Shown piece after piece: positions 57,201 to 64,000 of a DNA stretch of 64,000 bases. Numbering within the stretch: position 1 is the first letter of the stretch; the number at the start of each line of letters is the position of its first letter. Below the pieces are notes generated by a model. That model was given only the letters and a program-made list of their open reading frames with translations, was not told the DNA's origin and ran no database searches. A program made the translations under genes and the position numbers. This DNA is from Cellulomonas sp. JH27-2 (lineage in GTDB: Bacteria; Actinomycetota; Actinomycetes; Actinomycetales; Cellulomonadaceae), in contig NZ_JACYFR010000003.1 of the NCBI RefSeq assembly GCF_014837175.1, positions 1 to 64,000 on the forward strand, written 5' to 3'.

Positions 57201-58449
57201 GGCCGGAACGCTGGTTCGCCGACGCCTGGCTGATGGGCTCGATGGGCAGCCGCTGCACCTTCGTCGCCTTCGACCAGCGGCTGATGCGCGCCGTGCCGGG
57301 GTCGATGACGTAGCGGATGCCCGGCACGGTCAGCGACGTCTCGGCGACGTTGGTGGACAGCACGATGCGCCGGTGCTGGTGGTTCTCGAACACGCGATGC
57401 TGCTCGGCCGCCGACAGCCGGCTGTACAACGGCAGCAGCTCGACGTGCTGGGGGTGCCTGGAGTCGGTGACGCGCGGGCCGAGCGAGCCGCGCAGCGTGT
57501 CCTCCGCGTCCCGGATCTCCCGCTCGCCGGAGAAGAAGACCAGGATGTCGCCCGGCCCCTCGGCGATGAGCTCGTCGACGGCCTCGGCGAGCGCCGTCGG
57601 GAAGTCGCGTTCGACCGCCGCGCGCGGCTTGCGTCGCGGCTGCTCGGCGTCCGTCCCCAGCTCGTCGGGCGACAACGGCCGGTACCGGACCTCGACGGGG
57701 TACGTGCGCCCGCTCACCTCGACGACGGGCGCGGGCGTGCCGTCGGGTCCGGCAAAGTGCTCGGCGAACCGGGCGGAGTCGATGGTCGCGGACGTGATGA
57801 CGACCTTGAGGTCCGGCCGCTGCGGCAGCAGCCGGGTCAGGTAGCCCAGGATGAAGTCGATGTTGAGCGAGCGCTCGTGCGCCTCGTCGATGATGAGCGT
57901 GTCGTAGGAGCGCAGCATCGGGTCGCGCTGGATCTGCGCCAGCAGGATGCCGTCGGTCATCACCTTGACGAGCGTGGACTCCGACGACTGGTCGGTGAAC
58001 CGCACCTGGTACCCGACGATCTCGCCGAGCGGCGTGCCGACCTCCTCGGCGATCCGCTCCGCGACGCTGCGGGCCGCGATCCGGCGCGGTTGGGTGTGGC
58101 CGATCTGCCCCGCTCGGCCGCGCCCCAGCTCGAGGGCGATCTTGGGCAGCTGGGTCGTCTTGCCCGACCCCGTCTCGCCCGCGACGATCACCACCTGGTG
58201 GTCGCGGATCGCCGCCGCGATCTCGTCGCGCCGCGCGCTGACCGGCAGCTGCTCCGGGAAGTGCAGGCCGCCGACGACGACCGCCGCGCGCTTCTGGGCG
58301 TCGCGCTCCCGCCGAGCGGCCCGCCGCTGCTCGTCGGCCTGCACCCCTGCGCCGGCCTTCGGGCGACCGCCGCCACCCCGTCGCGACGACCCGCCGCGCC
58401 GCCGCGGTCGCCGGTCGCCGCCGGTCGCGGGCGGAGTGCTGGACGTCAT
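54241..58449 (-). CDS. hrpA: ATP-dependent RNA helicase HrpA
   Basis: 1402 residues from ATG 58449, slightly longer than E. coli HrpA because of a basic Gly/Arg-rich N-terminus. Helicase motifs run in order: AGETGSGKTTQLP (I), HTQPRRIAARSVAERIAEE (Ia), DEAH, TSATIDSARF (III), STNVAETSLTVPGIRYVID (V) and QRSGRCGR (VI). OB-fold and DUF3418-type C-terminal regions follow. HrpA acts on structured or ribosome-bound RNA; in E. coli it resolves stalled ribosomes. Confidence 0.96.
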   Translation of the reverse strand: MTSSTPPATGGDRRPRRRGGSSRRGGGGRPKAGAGVQADEQRRAARRERDAQKRAAVVVGGLHFPEQLPVSARRDEIAAAIRDHQVVIVAGETGSGKTTQLPKIALELGRGRAGQIGHTQPRRIAARSVAERIAEEVGTPLGEIVGYQVRFTDQSSESTLVKVMTDGILLAQIQRDPMLRSYDTLIIDEAHERSLNIDFILGYLTRLLPQRPDLKVVITSATIDSARFAEHFAGPDGTPAPVVEVSGRTYPVEVRYRPLSPDELGTDAEQPRRKPRAAVERDFPTALAEAVDELIAEGPGDILVFFSGEREIRDAEDTLRGSLGPRVTDSRHPQHVELLPLYSRLSAAEQHRVFENHQHRRIVLSTNVAETSLTVPGIRYVIDPGTARISRWSKATKVQRLPIEPISQASANQRSGRCGRVADGIAIRLYSEDDFESRPMYTEPEILRTSLASVILQMIAVGVATTPEDVNDFPFVDPPDVRAVRDGVQLLTELGALENRDGATRLTDTGRALAQLPMDPRLARMIVEGGRRGVAREVMIIAAALSIQDPRERPADEREKADQLHARFADPTSDLLSYLNLWHYLRDQQRDLSGSAFRRTVRGEYLNYLRIREWQDVVTQLKELAKPLGIEVGATKPVAKPDADDDTLRAGQHALTWDGDRIHVAILAGLLSHIGMQEATEVAAPRKGQRPDRRARNEYLGARGARFALFPGSGLSRKPPAWVMAAELVETSRLWGRDAARIQPEWAEEVGAHLVKRTYSEPAWSKRQGAATAFEKVLLYGVPIVAQRRVLFSKVDPAQARELFIRHALVEGDWTTPHQFFHENRRLLAEAEALEARARRRDLLVDDDVLYDFYDERIPEDVVSARHFDQWWKTARRRTPDLLSFSRELLVAEGAAAIDEAAFPSRWPQGDVSLPLTYQFQPGTEADGVTVHVPLGQLARVQPDGFGWMVPGLVDELCTATIRALPKPVRVQLVPAPDVARDVAAWIRENMAGWEDTVRAGDAAPSFHDAFASAVRAWRDVAVADDDFDDDRLPPHLRMTFRVVGDRGGVLDEGKDLVVLQRRLAGRAQQAVDDAVRTAVQAAMAEARAAAGSPPAESAPSPRPRPAVAPAEPVVAPVDLLRSNLTTWPADLPPLPEVIEATGPRGIVVRAFPTLVEEPDLTVAVRALADASAVPSAGRAGLRRLLLLDVGLASARITSRWSGTQALTLAASPYPSTNALVTDVQLAAIDALTGRATVRDADEYARLRARVRDGLEDTVHGIVGHLVSVLTAWRELDVDLRGATSLSLLATAQDVRAQSTALVHDGFVGQTGATRLPQLTRYLRAAQHRLAKAADNPTRDADLAWQVRDASEALAAARDADPAKVDEIRWLIEELRVSLFAQQLGTPVPVSPTRIRKAIAAL

Positions 58450-58498
58450 GATCGCCCATTGTCCCAGCCAGTCGCGTGACAGGCGCACGCAATTGCGT

Positions 58499-58531
58499 GA
58501 GCCGCCCGCTCCTGCGTGGAGCGGGCGGCTC
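58499..58531 (-). terminator. Terminator of the Tap-like peptidase gene
   Basis: A perfect 13-bp GC stem (58499-58511 with 58519-58531) and 7-nt loop just past the peptidase stop and upstream of hrpA. Confidence 0.75.
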
Positions 58532-58544
58532 AAGGTTGGTGCGG

Positions 58545-60368
58545 TCAGTAGCGCGGCAGGTCGCCGGGCAGAGGCGCGACGATCGGCGACACCGGCTGCT
58601 GCGGGGCCAGACGCTGGAGCTTCAGAGCCGCATCGTCCGATCCTTGATCCTCGAGCTTGGTGGTGAAGGGCTGCGAGTCGCCCTTGCACACCTTGCCCGC
58701 CGAGGGAAGCTTCACGGAGGTCAGGTAGGCGTCGATGGCGTTCGTCGCGCACGCCGACGTGCCGTAGGCGGTGTGGCCCCAGTTGTCGCTGGACAGCAGG
58801 CGGCTGCTCGGCAGCAGCGAGGCTGCCTTCACCGCACCCTGGTAGTTGGTGGCCGGGTCCCAGAAGCTGCCGACCACCAGCACGGGCGCCGACGTGGTGT
58901 GCGTGAAGGCGCCGGCGTAGGCGTCCTCGTCGCGCGCCGTCCACGTCGACGATGCGCACGGTGCCGACGCCCACGTCCACAGCGGGCCGAAGCCGGGTGC
59001 GCTGTTCTCGGCGTAGGCCGCGGCGGACGTCCAGCTCGACGCCTTGGCCGGGTTGAGGCCGTCGGTGCACAGCACGGACTGGAACGCCTCGGGCGAGTTG
59101 TCGTACGGGAAGCCGAAGCCCAGCTTCTTCGCGAGCTTGACGGAGGGCGCACCGGCCTTCGTCGCCGCCGCCTGCTTGGCGTCGTACCGGGCCTGCAGAG
59201 CCTTGCGCGCGGCGACCTGGGCCGCCTTCGCCTTCACGGTCGTCGCGGGCTGGGTCAGCGAGACCATGCCGCTGAGGTCCCAGTCCACGTACGTCCCGGC
59301 GTCGGGTGCGTACAGGTCACCGAGCAGCCACGAGACGAGGGTCGGGTAGTCGAGGTACTCGTCGCCGTAGTCCGGGTCGCTGAACAGCAGGATCGGCTTC
59401 TTCTTCACGGCGGCGACCAGCTTGGCGTACTGGAGCTGCGGGTCGCCCGTCGTCGCGAGGTTGCAGTAGTCCTTGCCCGCCTGGTCGCAGCGACGCAGGA
59501 TCTCCTGCAGCGCCTTGTCGGCGCCCTCGCCGGAACGCAGGCGCTGCGTCTGCGGGATGCTCGCCGTGGACGTCGTGCCCGCCCACGCGACAGGGTCCAG
59601 GACACCGTCGATGACGAGCGCACGCACCCGGTCCGGGAACAGGTTGGCGTAGACGTTGCCCAGGTACGTGCCGTAGGAGAAGCCCAGGTAGGTGAGCTTC
59701 TTGTCGCCGAGCGTGCGACGCAGCACGTCCATGTCGCGGGCGACCTCGGCGGTCGACATCGACGCCGACAGCGGCTTGCCCGTCGTCGAGCAGGCCTTGC
59801 CGAACTTCTCGGCCGACGAGACGTACGCGGTGGTCGCCTTCGTCCCGTACGGGAACGCGGTGTTGAGCCCGCTCAGCGCCGTCGCCTGCTCGCCCAGGTT
59901 CTTGAAGCACTTCACGTTGTCGCTGAAGTTGGTGCCGCGGGGGTCGAAGCCGACGATGTCGAACTTGGCGAGCAGCGCGGGGGACAGGAAGGCCGACGCG
60001 TTGGCCGCGATGTCGACCCCGGACCCGCCCGGCCCGCCCGGGTTGATGAACAGGGTGCCGACCTTCTTCTTCGGGTCGGCGACCCGGACCCGCAGGAGCG
60101 AGACCTCGGTCTTCGCACCCGTCGGCTGGTCGTAGTCGACCGGCAGCTGGATGGTCCCGCAGTCGGAGCGCGGACCGACGACCGCGCTGCAGTCGAACCA
60201 GTCGATGGTCGACTTCACCCGGTCGACCCGGGTCGACTCGGTGGTGCTGGTGGTCGACGTGGTCGTGGCGGCTGACGACGACGTCGCCGTCAGCGCACCC
60301 CCCACGAGCGTGAGACCGATGGCCGTGAGCGCTGCGGTCAGCGCACGAGCACGTGGACGTGAAGTCAC
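58545..60368 (-). CDS. Secreted alpha/beta-hydrolase, tripeptidyl aminopeptidase (Tap/SlpD-like)
   Basis: 607 residues from GTG 60368 with AGGGGGAAC upstream. A signal peptide (ALTAALTAIGLTLVGGALTA) precedes the hydrolase: oxyanion region NPGGPGGSG, nucleophile in GFSYGTYLGNVYANLFP, acid Asp in SFWDPATNY and His in SDNWGHTAYG. The TAP-like C-terminal domain is present. Such enzymes remove tripeptides or other short peptides outside the cell, supporting protein scavenging. Confidence 0.93.
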   Translation of the reverse strand: MTSRPRARALTAALTAIGLTLVGGALTATSSSAATTTSTTSTTESTRVDRVKSTIDWFDCSAVVGPRSDCGTIQLPVDYDQPTGAKTEVSLLRVRVADPKKKVGTLFINPGGPGGSGVDIAANASAFLSPALLAKFDIVGFDPRGTNFSDNVKCFKNLGEQATALSGLNTAFPYGTKATTAYVSSAEKFGKACSTTGKPLSASMSTAEVARDMDVLRRTLGDKKLTYLGFSYGTYLGNVYANLFPDRVRALVIDGVLDPVAWAGTTSTASIPQTQRLRSGEGADKALQEILRRCDQAGKDYCNLATTGDPQLQYAKLVAAVKKKPILLFSDPDYGDEYLDYPTLVSWLLGDLYAPDAGTYVDWDLSGMVSLTQPATTVKAKAAQVAARKALQARYDAKQAAATKAGAPSVKLAKKLGFGFPYDNSPEAFQSVLCTDGLNPAKASSWTSAAAYAENSAPGFGPLWTWASAPCASSTWTARDEDAYAGAFTHTTSAPVLVVGSFWDPATNYQGAVKAASLLPSSRLLSSDNWGHTAYGTSACATNAIDAYLTSVKLPSAGKVCKGDSQPFTTKLEDQGSDDAALKLQRLAPQQPVSPIVAPLPGDLPRY

Positions 60369-60477
60369 GGTGTTCCCCCTGGGTCGTGCGGCCGGTCGCC
60401 CCTGCTCCCGGTGCCGCGCCGACACTGTCGCTCATCGGGACGAACCGGCGCAAGTAGGACACGCCCCGAGACGTGCG

Positions 60478-60483
60478 TACGGT
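60478..60483 (+). promoter_or_regulatory. -10 hexamer of ybaK (leaderless)
   Basis: TACGGT lies exactly 6 nt before the GTG. Confidence 0.5.
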
Positions 60484-60489
60484 GGACCC

Positions 60490-60993
60490 GTGGAGAACAG
60501 CGAGCCCGTGGACGTCACGGACGGCGAGCGGCGTGCGGTGGCCGCGCTCGACGCGAGCGGCCTGAAGTACCGCCTGACGCGGCACGGTCGCGTCTCGTCG
60601 TTGGCCGAGGCGGCCGCGGCCCGAGGGGTCGAGCCCGCGCGGATCGTCAAGACGATCGTCGTGCGGCGGGGCGACGACGACTACGTGTTCGTGCTCGTCC
60701 CGGGCGACCGGACCATCGCGTGGCCCAAGCTGCGCGAGCTGCTGGACGTCAACCGGATCTCGATGCCGGACGCGACCGTCGCGCGCGACGTGACGGGCTA
60801 CGAGCGCGGCACGATCACACCGTTCGGGTCGCTGCGGGCGTGGCCGGTGGTCGCCGACGCGCGCGTGCCGGGCGGGTTCGTCTCGATCGGCGCGGGGGCC
60901 CACGGGGTCGCCGCCGGGCTGGACGGGTCGGCGCTCGTTCGGGCGCTCGGTGCGACGGTGGCCGACGTCACCGAGCCCGAGCAGCCGGCCTGA
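60490..60993 (+). CDS. ybaK: YbaK/EbsC-type aminoacyl-tRNA deacylase
   Basis: 167 residues from GTG 60490. RIVKTIVVRRGDDDYVFVLVPGDRTI contains the conserved Lys of the editing site, and TGYERGTITPFGSLRAWPVVAD is the GxxxPFG signature. Such free-standing editing proteins clear mischarged tRNAs, e.g. Cys-tRNA(Pro). No Shine-Dalgarno is present, fitting a leaderless start. Confidence 0.92.
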   Translation: MENSEPVDVTDGERRAVAALDASGLKYRLTRHGRVSSLAEAAAARGVEPARIVKTIVVRRGDDDYVFVLVPGDRTIAWPKLRELLDVNRISMPDATVARDVTGYERGTITPFGSLRAWPVVADARVPGGFVSIGAGAHGVAAGLDGSALVRALGATVADVTEPEQPA

Positions 60994-61119
60994 TCGTCGG
61001 GAACGTCCGGTCCGTCCGGACCGTTGGGCCTTTCGAGTGGCGCGCGGCGAAGAGCGGCGTACCGTCAGGTCGCCGGATGTGGGCACACCCGATCCGGTAG
61101 GAACGACGAAGAGGTAGAC

Positions 61120-61455
61120 GTGATCGAGCTGGCTGCAATGGGCAGCATCCGCACCGAGGCGGGCCCCGAGGTTCTCGAGCTGCGGCTCGCGGGGGAGATC
61201 GACGCCGCGCTGCGGCCGCAGGCGAGCGAGTCGATGGCCGTCGCGCTCACCGCCGGCACGCCGGTGGTCATCGACGCCTCCGAGGTGACGTTCATCGACT
61301 CCGCGGGCATCGCTTTCGTCATGCAGCTGCACCACGCGGGAAGCGAGGCCGGCATCGACGTCGCCCTGCGTGATCCCCGTCGCGTGCTGCGCGACGTGCT
61401 CGACATGATCGGCTACGGCGACCAGATCCGGGACGCGGACGCCGTCGTCGCCTGA
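61120..61455 (+). CDS. STAS-domain anti-sigma factor antagonist-like protein
   Basis: 111 residues from GTG 61120 with GAAGAGG upstream. ELRLAGEIDAAL and VVIDASEVTFIDSAGIAFVMQLH are the STAS core, with the phosphorylatable Ser at about position 61. It probably binds an anti-sigma or HPK-type kinase encoded elsewhere; no partner gene is adjacent. Confidence 0.9.
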   Translation: MIELAAMGSIRTEAGPEVLELRLAGEIDAALRPQASESMAVALTAGTPVVIDASEVTFIDSAGIAFVMQLHHAGSEAGIDVALRDPRRVLRDVLDMIGYGDQIRDADAVVA

Positions 61456-61494
61456 CCCTCGGCCCGTCGCACGGGTCGTGTCGGTGCCTCGGGT

Positions 61495-61500
61495 TACGGT
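61495..61500 (+). promoter_or_regulatory. -10 hexamer of sbcD (leaderless)
   Basis: TACGGT lies exactly 6 nt before the ATG. Confidence 0.5.
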
Positions 61501-61506
61501 CCGAGC

Positions 61507-62658
61507 ATGCGGATCCTGCACACCTCCGACTGGCACCTGGGCCGGACGCTGCACGGCGTCGACCTGCTGGACCACCAGGCCGCGCACCTCGCGCACCTGG
61601 TCGACGTGGTGCGCTCGGAGTCCGTCGACGCCCTCGTGGTCGCGGGGGACGTGTACGACAGGGCGATCCCGCCGGTCGAGGCCGTCACGCTCCTGTCGGA
61701 CACCCTCGCGCAGCTCGCGGAGCACACGACCGTCGTCGTCACGTCCGGCAACCACGACTCCGCGACGCGGTTGGGGTTCGGCTCCGCGCTGATGCGTGAG
61801 CGGGTGCGACTGCGCACCCGGGTGGCCGGGCTTGCCGAGCCCGTCGTGCTACCCGGTGGCCTGCTCGTCTACGGCATCCCGTACCTGGACCCGGACTCGG
61901 TGCGTCATGCGCTGGCTGACGACGAGCACGGCGTGCCGGCCCGCTCGCACCAGGCCGTGACCGATGCGGCGATGGCGCGCATCCGCGCGGACCTGGCCAC
62001 CCGGCCCGGCGCGCGGCGGACGGTCGTGGCCGCGCACGCGTTCGTGATCGGCGGCGAGGCGTCGGAGTCGGAGCGGGACATCCGCGTGGGCGGCGTGGAC
62101 CACGTCGCCGCCGGCGCGTTCGCGGGGGTCGACTACGTCGCGCTCGGGCACCTGCACGGACCGCAGCGGGTAGCCGGTCCCGACGGCACCGTCGTGCGCT
62201 ACTCGGGATCGCCGCTGGCGTACTCGTTCTCGGAGCAGCACCACGCGAAGTCGTCGGTGCTCGTGGACCTGTCCGGGGCAGAGGCGCGGACCGCGCTGAT
62301 CGCGGCGCCCGTGCCGAGGCGCCTCTCGGACGTCTCCGGGACGCTCGACGAGCTGCTGGGCGTCGCCGGTGAGGCACACGTCGACGACTGGACGCGGGTC
62401 ACCGTCACCGACGCGCACCGGCCCGCGGACCTGTACCGACGCGTGCGCGAGCGATTCCCGCACGCGCTCGTCGTGCAGCACCACGCGCCGTCGTCGTCGG
62501 CCGCCGTGCGCGCCGCGGCCGTGACCGCGGCGCACGACCCGGTGGCGGTCGGCGGGGACTTCGTGCGGTACGTGACGGGCGCGGACGCGACGCCCGACGA
62601 GGTCGCCGTCCTGCGCTCGGCGTACGAGCACGTGCTCGCCGGCGAGCGGAGCGCCTGA
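61507..62658 (+). CDS. sbcD: Nuclease SbcCD subunit D (Mre11-like)
   Basis: 383 residues. Phosphoesterase motifs in order: MRILHTSDWHLGRTLHG, VVAGDVYDRAIPP, TSGNHDSATR, VAAHAFVIGG and ALGHLHGPQ, the Mn-binding Mre11 set. With SbcC it cuts hairpins and palindromes in DNA, which is relevant to the palindromic repeats in this genome. TGA overlaps the sbcC ATG. Confidence 0.97.
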   Translation: MRILHTSDWHLGRTLHGVDLLDHQAAHLAHLVDVVRSESVDALVVAGDVYDRAIPPVEAVTLLSDTLAQLAEHTTVVVTSGNHDSATRLGFGSALMRERVRLRTRVAGLAEPVVLPGGLLVYGIPYLDPDSVRHALADDEHGVPARSHQAVTDAAMARIRADLATRPGARRTVVAAHAFVIGGEASESERDIRVGGVDHVAAGAFAGVDYVALGHLHGPQRVAGPDGTVVRYSGSPLAYSFSEQHHAKSSVLVDLSGAEARTALIAAPVPRRLSDVSGTLDELLGVAGEAHVDDWTRVTVTDAHRPADLYRRVRERFPHALVVQHHAPSSSAAVRAAAVTAAHDPVAVGGDFVRYVTGADATPDEVAVLRSAYEHVLAGERSA

Positions 62659-64000
62659 TGCAGCTGCGCACCATGACCCTGCAGGCCATCGGCCCGTTCG
62701 CCGGTTCCCACACCGTCGACTTCGCGGCGCTGTCGTCGTCCGGCCTGTTCCTGCTCGAGGGGCCCACCGGCTCGGGCAAGTCCACGCTCATCGACGCCGT
62801 CGTCTTCGCGCTCTACGGCAAGGTCGCCTCCGACGAGGCTAGCGACGACCGCCTGCGATCCGCCTTCGCCGCCGAGGACACGGAGAGCTTCGTCGACCTC
62901 ACGTTCGAGGTCGCGTCCGGGATCTACCGCGTGCGCCGCACACCGGCGTACGACCGGGCCAAGAAGCGCGGGAACGGAACCGTGCGACAGCAGGCGTCCG
63001 TGCGGTTGTGGCGCGTGACGCCCGACGACGTCGACGGCGAGCCGGCGTCCGTGCCCGTCACCAGGCTCGACGAGGCGGGGCTCGAGATCGAGCGGGCCGT
63101 CGGGCTGTCGCGGACGCAGTTCGTGCAGACGATCGTGCTGCCGCAGGGCGAGTTCTCGAAGTTCCTGCGTGCCAAGCCCGAGGACCGGCGCGGGCTGCTG
63201 CAGAAGATCTTCGGCACCGAGGTCTACGAGCGCATGCAACAGCGGCTCGTGGAGCTGCGCGCGCAGGTGGCGCGGGACGTCGAGGCCGCACACGGCGCGG
63301 TCCTGACCGCGACGGCGCAGCTCGTCGGTGCCGTCCGGTTGCCCGACGACGAGGCCGTGGCGCTGCGGGACGAGATCGCCGCGCTCGCCGCGGCAGCGCC
63401 GTCCGGTGGTCCGGACCTCGAGGCGATCACCGCGCTGATGAGCGGGCGGACGACGGCGCTCACTGAGCAGGCCGACGCGGATCGGTCGCTCGCACAGGCT
63501 GCCGGTGCCCGTCGTGACGCCGCCGCGGCCGTGCTCGCCGAGCAGACACGCCTGGCAGAGCTGATCACACGGCGGTCGCGCCTCGTCGCGGAGCAGGAGG
63601 AGCTGGACCGGGCGCGTGCGGCCCACGTCGACGGTGTGGCGCGGCTCGACCGCGCGCGGGCTGCCGGCGCCGTCCGGCCGATGCTGGACGCGCTGGACCG
63701 GTCGCTGGCCGACGTGGGAGCGGCCCGCAAGGCACTCCTCGCCGCGGCCGATGCGGCTCCCTCGGCGGTCGCGGCCATGGTGAGCGAGGTCGTGGCGGCC
63801 CTCGGCGACGGCGACGGACCGCACGATGGCGGTCCCGACGCCCTGATTGCGCGTGGTGCGGTGAATCTCGTGGCGCCGCGGCGGCTCCTGGTCGAGCTGC
63901 GGAACGGTGCGGCGGACGACGCCGCGGCCCTCGACCGGGTGGTGGGGCTCGAGGCGGCGCTCAACGACAAGCGACGCGCGGTCCGCGACAGTCGCGACCA
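62658..64000 (+). CDS. sbcC: Nuclease SbcCD subunit C (Rad50-like), N-terminal part
   Basis: 447 complete codons to the window end; the rest is outside. It starts MQLRTMTLQAIGPFAGSHTV, then the Walker A EGPTGSGKSTLIDAVVFALYG and the SbcC motif TIVLPQGEFSKFLRAKPEDR. The long Ala/Arg/Glu-rich helices after residue 190 are the start of the coiled coil. SMC-like ATPase that works with SbcD on double-strand ends and hairpins. One-base overlap with sbcD. Confidence 0.96.
   Translation, partial: MQLRTMTLQAIGPFAGSHTVDFAALSSSGLFLLEGPTGSGKSTLIDAVVFALYGKVASDEASDDRLRSAFAAEDTESFVDLTFEVASGIYRVRRTPAYDRAKKRGNGTVRQQASVRLWRVTPDDVDGEPASVPVTRLDEAGLEIERAVGLSRTQFVQTIVLPQGEFSKFLRAKPEDRRGLLQKIFGTEVYERMQQRLVELRAQVARDVEAAHGAVLTATAQLVGAVRLPDDEAVALRDEIAALAAAAPSGGPDLEAITALMSGRTTALTEQADADRSLAQAAGARRDAAAAVLAEQTRLAELITRRSRLVAEQEELDRARAAHVDGVARLDRARAAGAVRPMLDALDRSLADVGAARKALLAAADAAPSAVAAMVSEVVAALGDGDGPHDGGPDALIARGAVNLVAPRRLLVELRNGAADDAAALDRVVGLEAALNDKRRAVRDSRD

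Noticed and set aside
61006-61021. Small hairpin after ybaK
   Set aside because: Only about 6 bp and no supporting context; too weak to call a terminator.

Overview
The window is very GC-rich, uses GTG starts freely and is packed with short, often overlapping genes. The gene content (secreted alpha-amylase and rhamnogalacturonan lyase with carbohydrate-binding modules, LacI-type regulators, RamB next to the glyoxylate-shunt genes, type VII secretion proteins, SAM and glycine riboswitches) points to an actinobacterium, most likely Cellulomonas or a close relative. The genus is inferred; no rRNA or tRNA gene is visible to confirm it.

Layout. 1-0.8 kb: the last codons of an IS110-type transposase running into a TetR gene. 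0.8-6.3 kb: divergent LacI regulator and secreted amylase, then a secreted repeat protein broken by one stop codon. 6.3-11.2 kb: RamB-like regulator divergent from isocitrate lyase, followed by malate synthase (glyoxylate shunt). 11.3-13.3 kb: three consecutive AIM24-family genes. 13.3-17 kb: VOC protein, NADP-binding oxidoreductase, a micro-ORF plus folded RNA leader before methionine aminopeptidase, and M18 aminopeptidase. 17.1-20.6 kb: large secreted esterase-like-phytase/Ig-like protein, frameshifted by a 17-bp tandem duplication. 20.7-28.2 kb: tyrosine phosphatase, aminotransferase and a nearly complete molybdenum-cofactor cluster (moeZ, moeA, moaC, mobA, DUF6457, moaD facing moaA, moaE, mog), with a parS chromosome-partition site inside moaE. 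28.3-36.1 kb: EssC-type type VII secretion ATPase with two small ESX substrates, a large ESX-type protein and two accessory genes. 36.1-38.4 kb: rhamnogalacturonan lyase. 38.6-43.4 kb: tandem glycine riboswitch and gcvP-gcvT-gcvH. 43.7-49.1 kb: small LuxR-type regulator, Nudix hydrolase, MalY-like lyase and a metF-metE operon behind a SAM riboswitch. 49.3-54.1 kb: small hypothetical gene, 3-methyladenine glycosylase, TetR regulator divergent from a drug-export ABC pair, and a membrane-anchored protein. 54.2-64 kb: HrpA helicase, secreted Tap-like peptidase, YbaK deacylase, STAS protein and sbcD-sbcC (sbcC cut by the window end).

The most unusual signal is a set of dispersed palindromic elements. 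A 47-bp element lies between map and the M18 gene (15680-15726) and a homologous 47-bp copy lies in frame inside gcvP (41172-41218). A second family links the aceA-aceB gap (9417-9486) with an in-frame 68-bp palindrome in the linker of moeZ (23153-23220). Other signals are a tiny ORF with an almost full-length anti-16S Shine-Dalgarno followed by a three-way-junction RNA upstream of map, a SAM riboswitch feeding a 14-codon uORF that overlaps the metF start, parS inside moaE, and repeated placement of a -10-like hexamer exactly 6 nt before start codons, which suggests leaderless transcripts. No CRISPR array, prophage or complete insertion sequence was seen.
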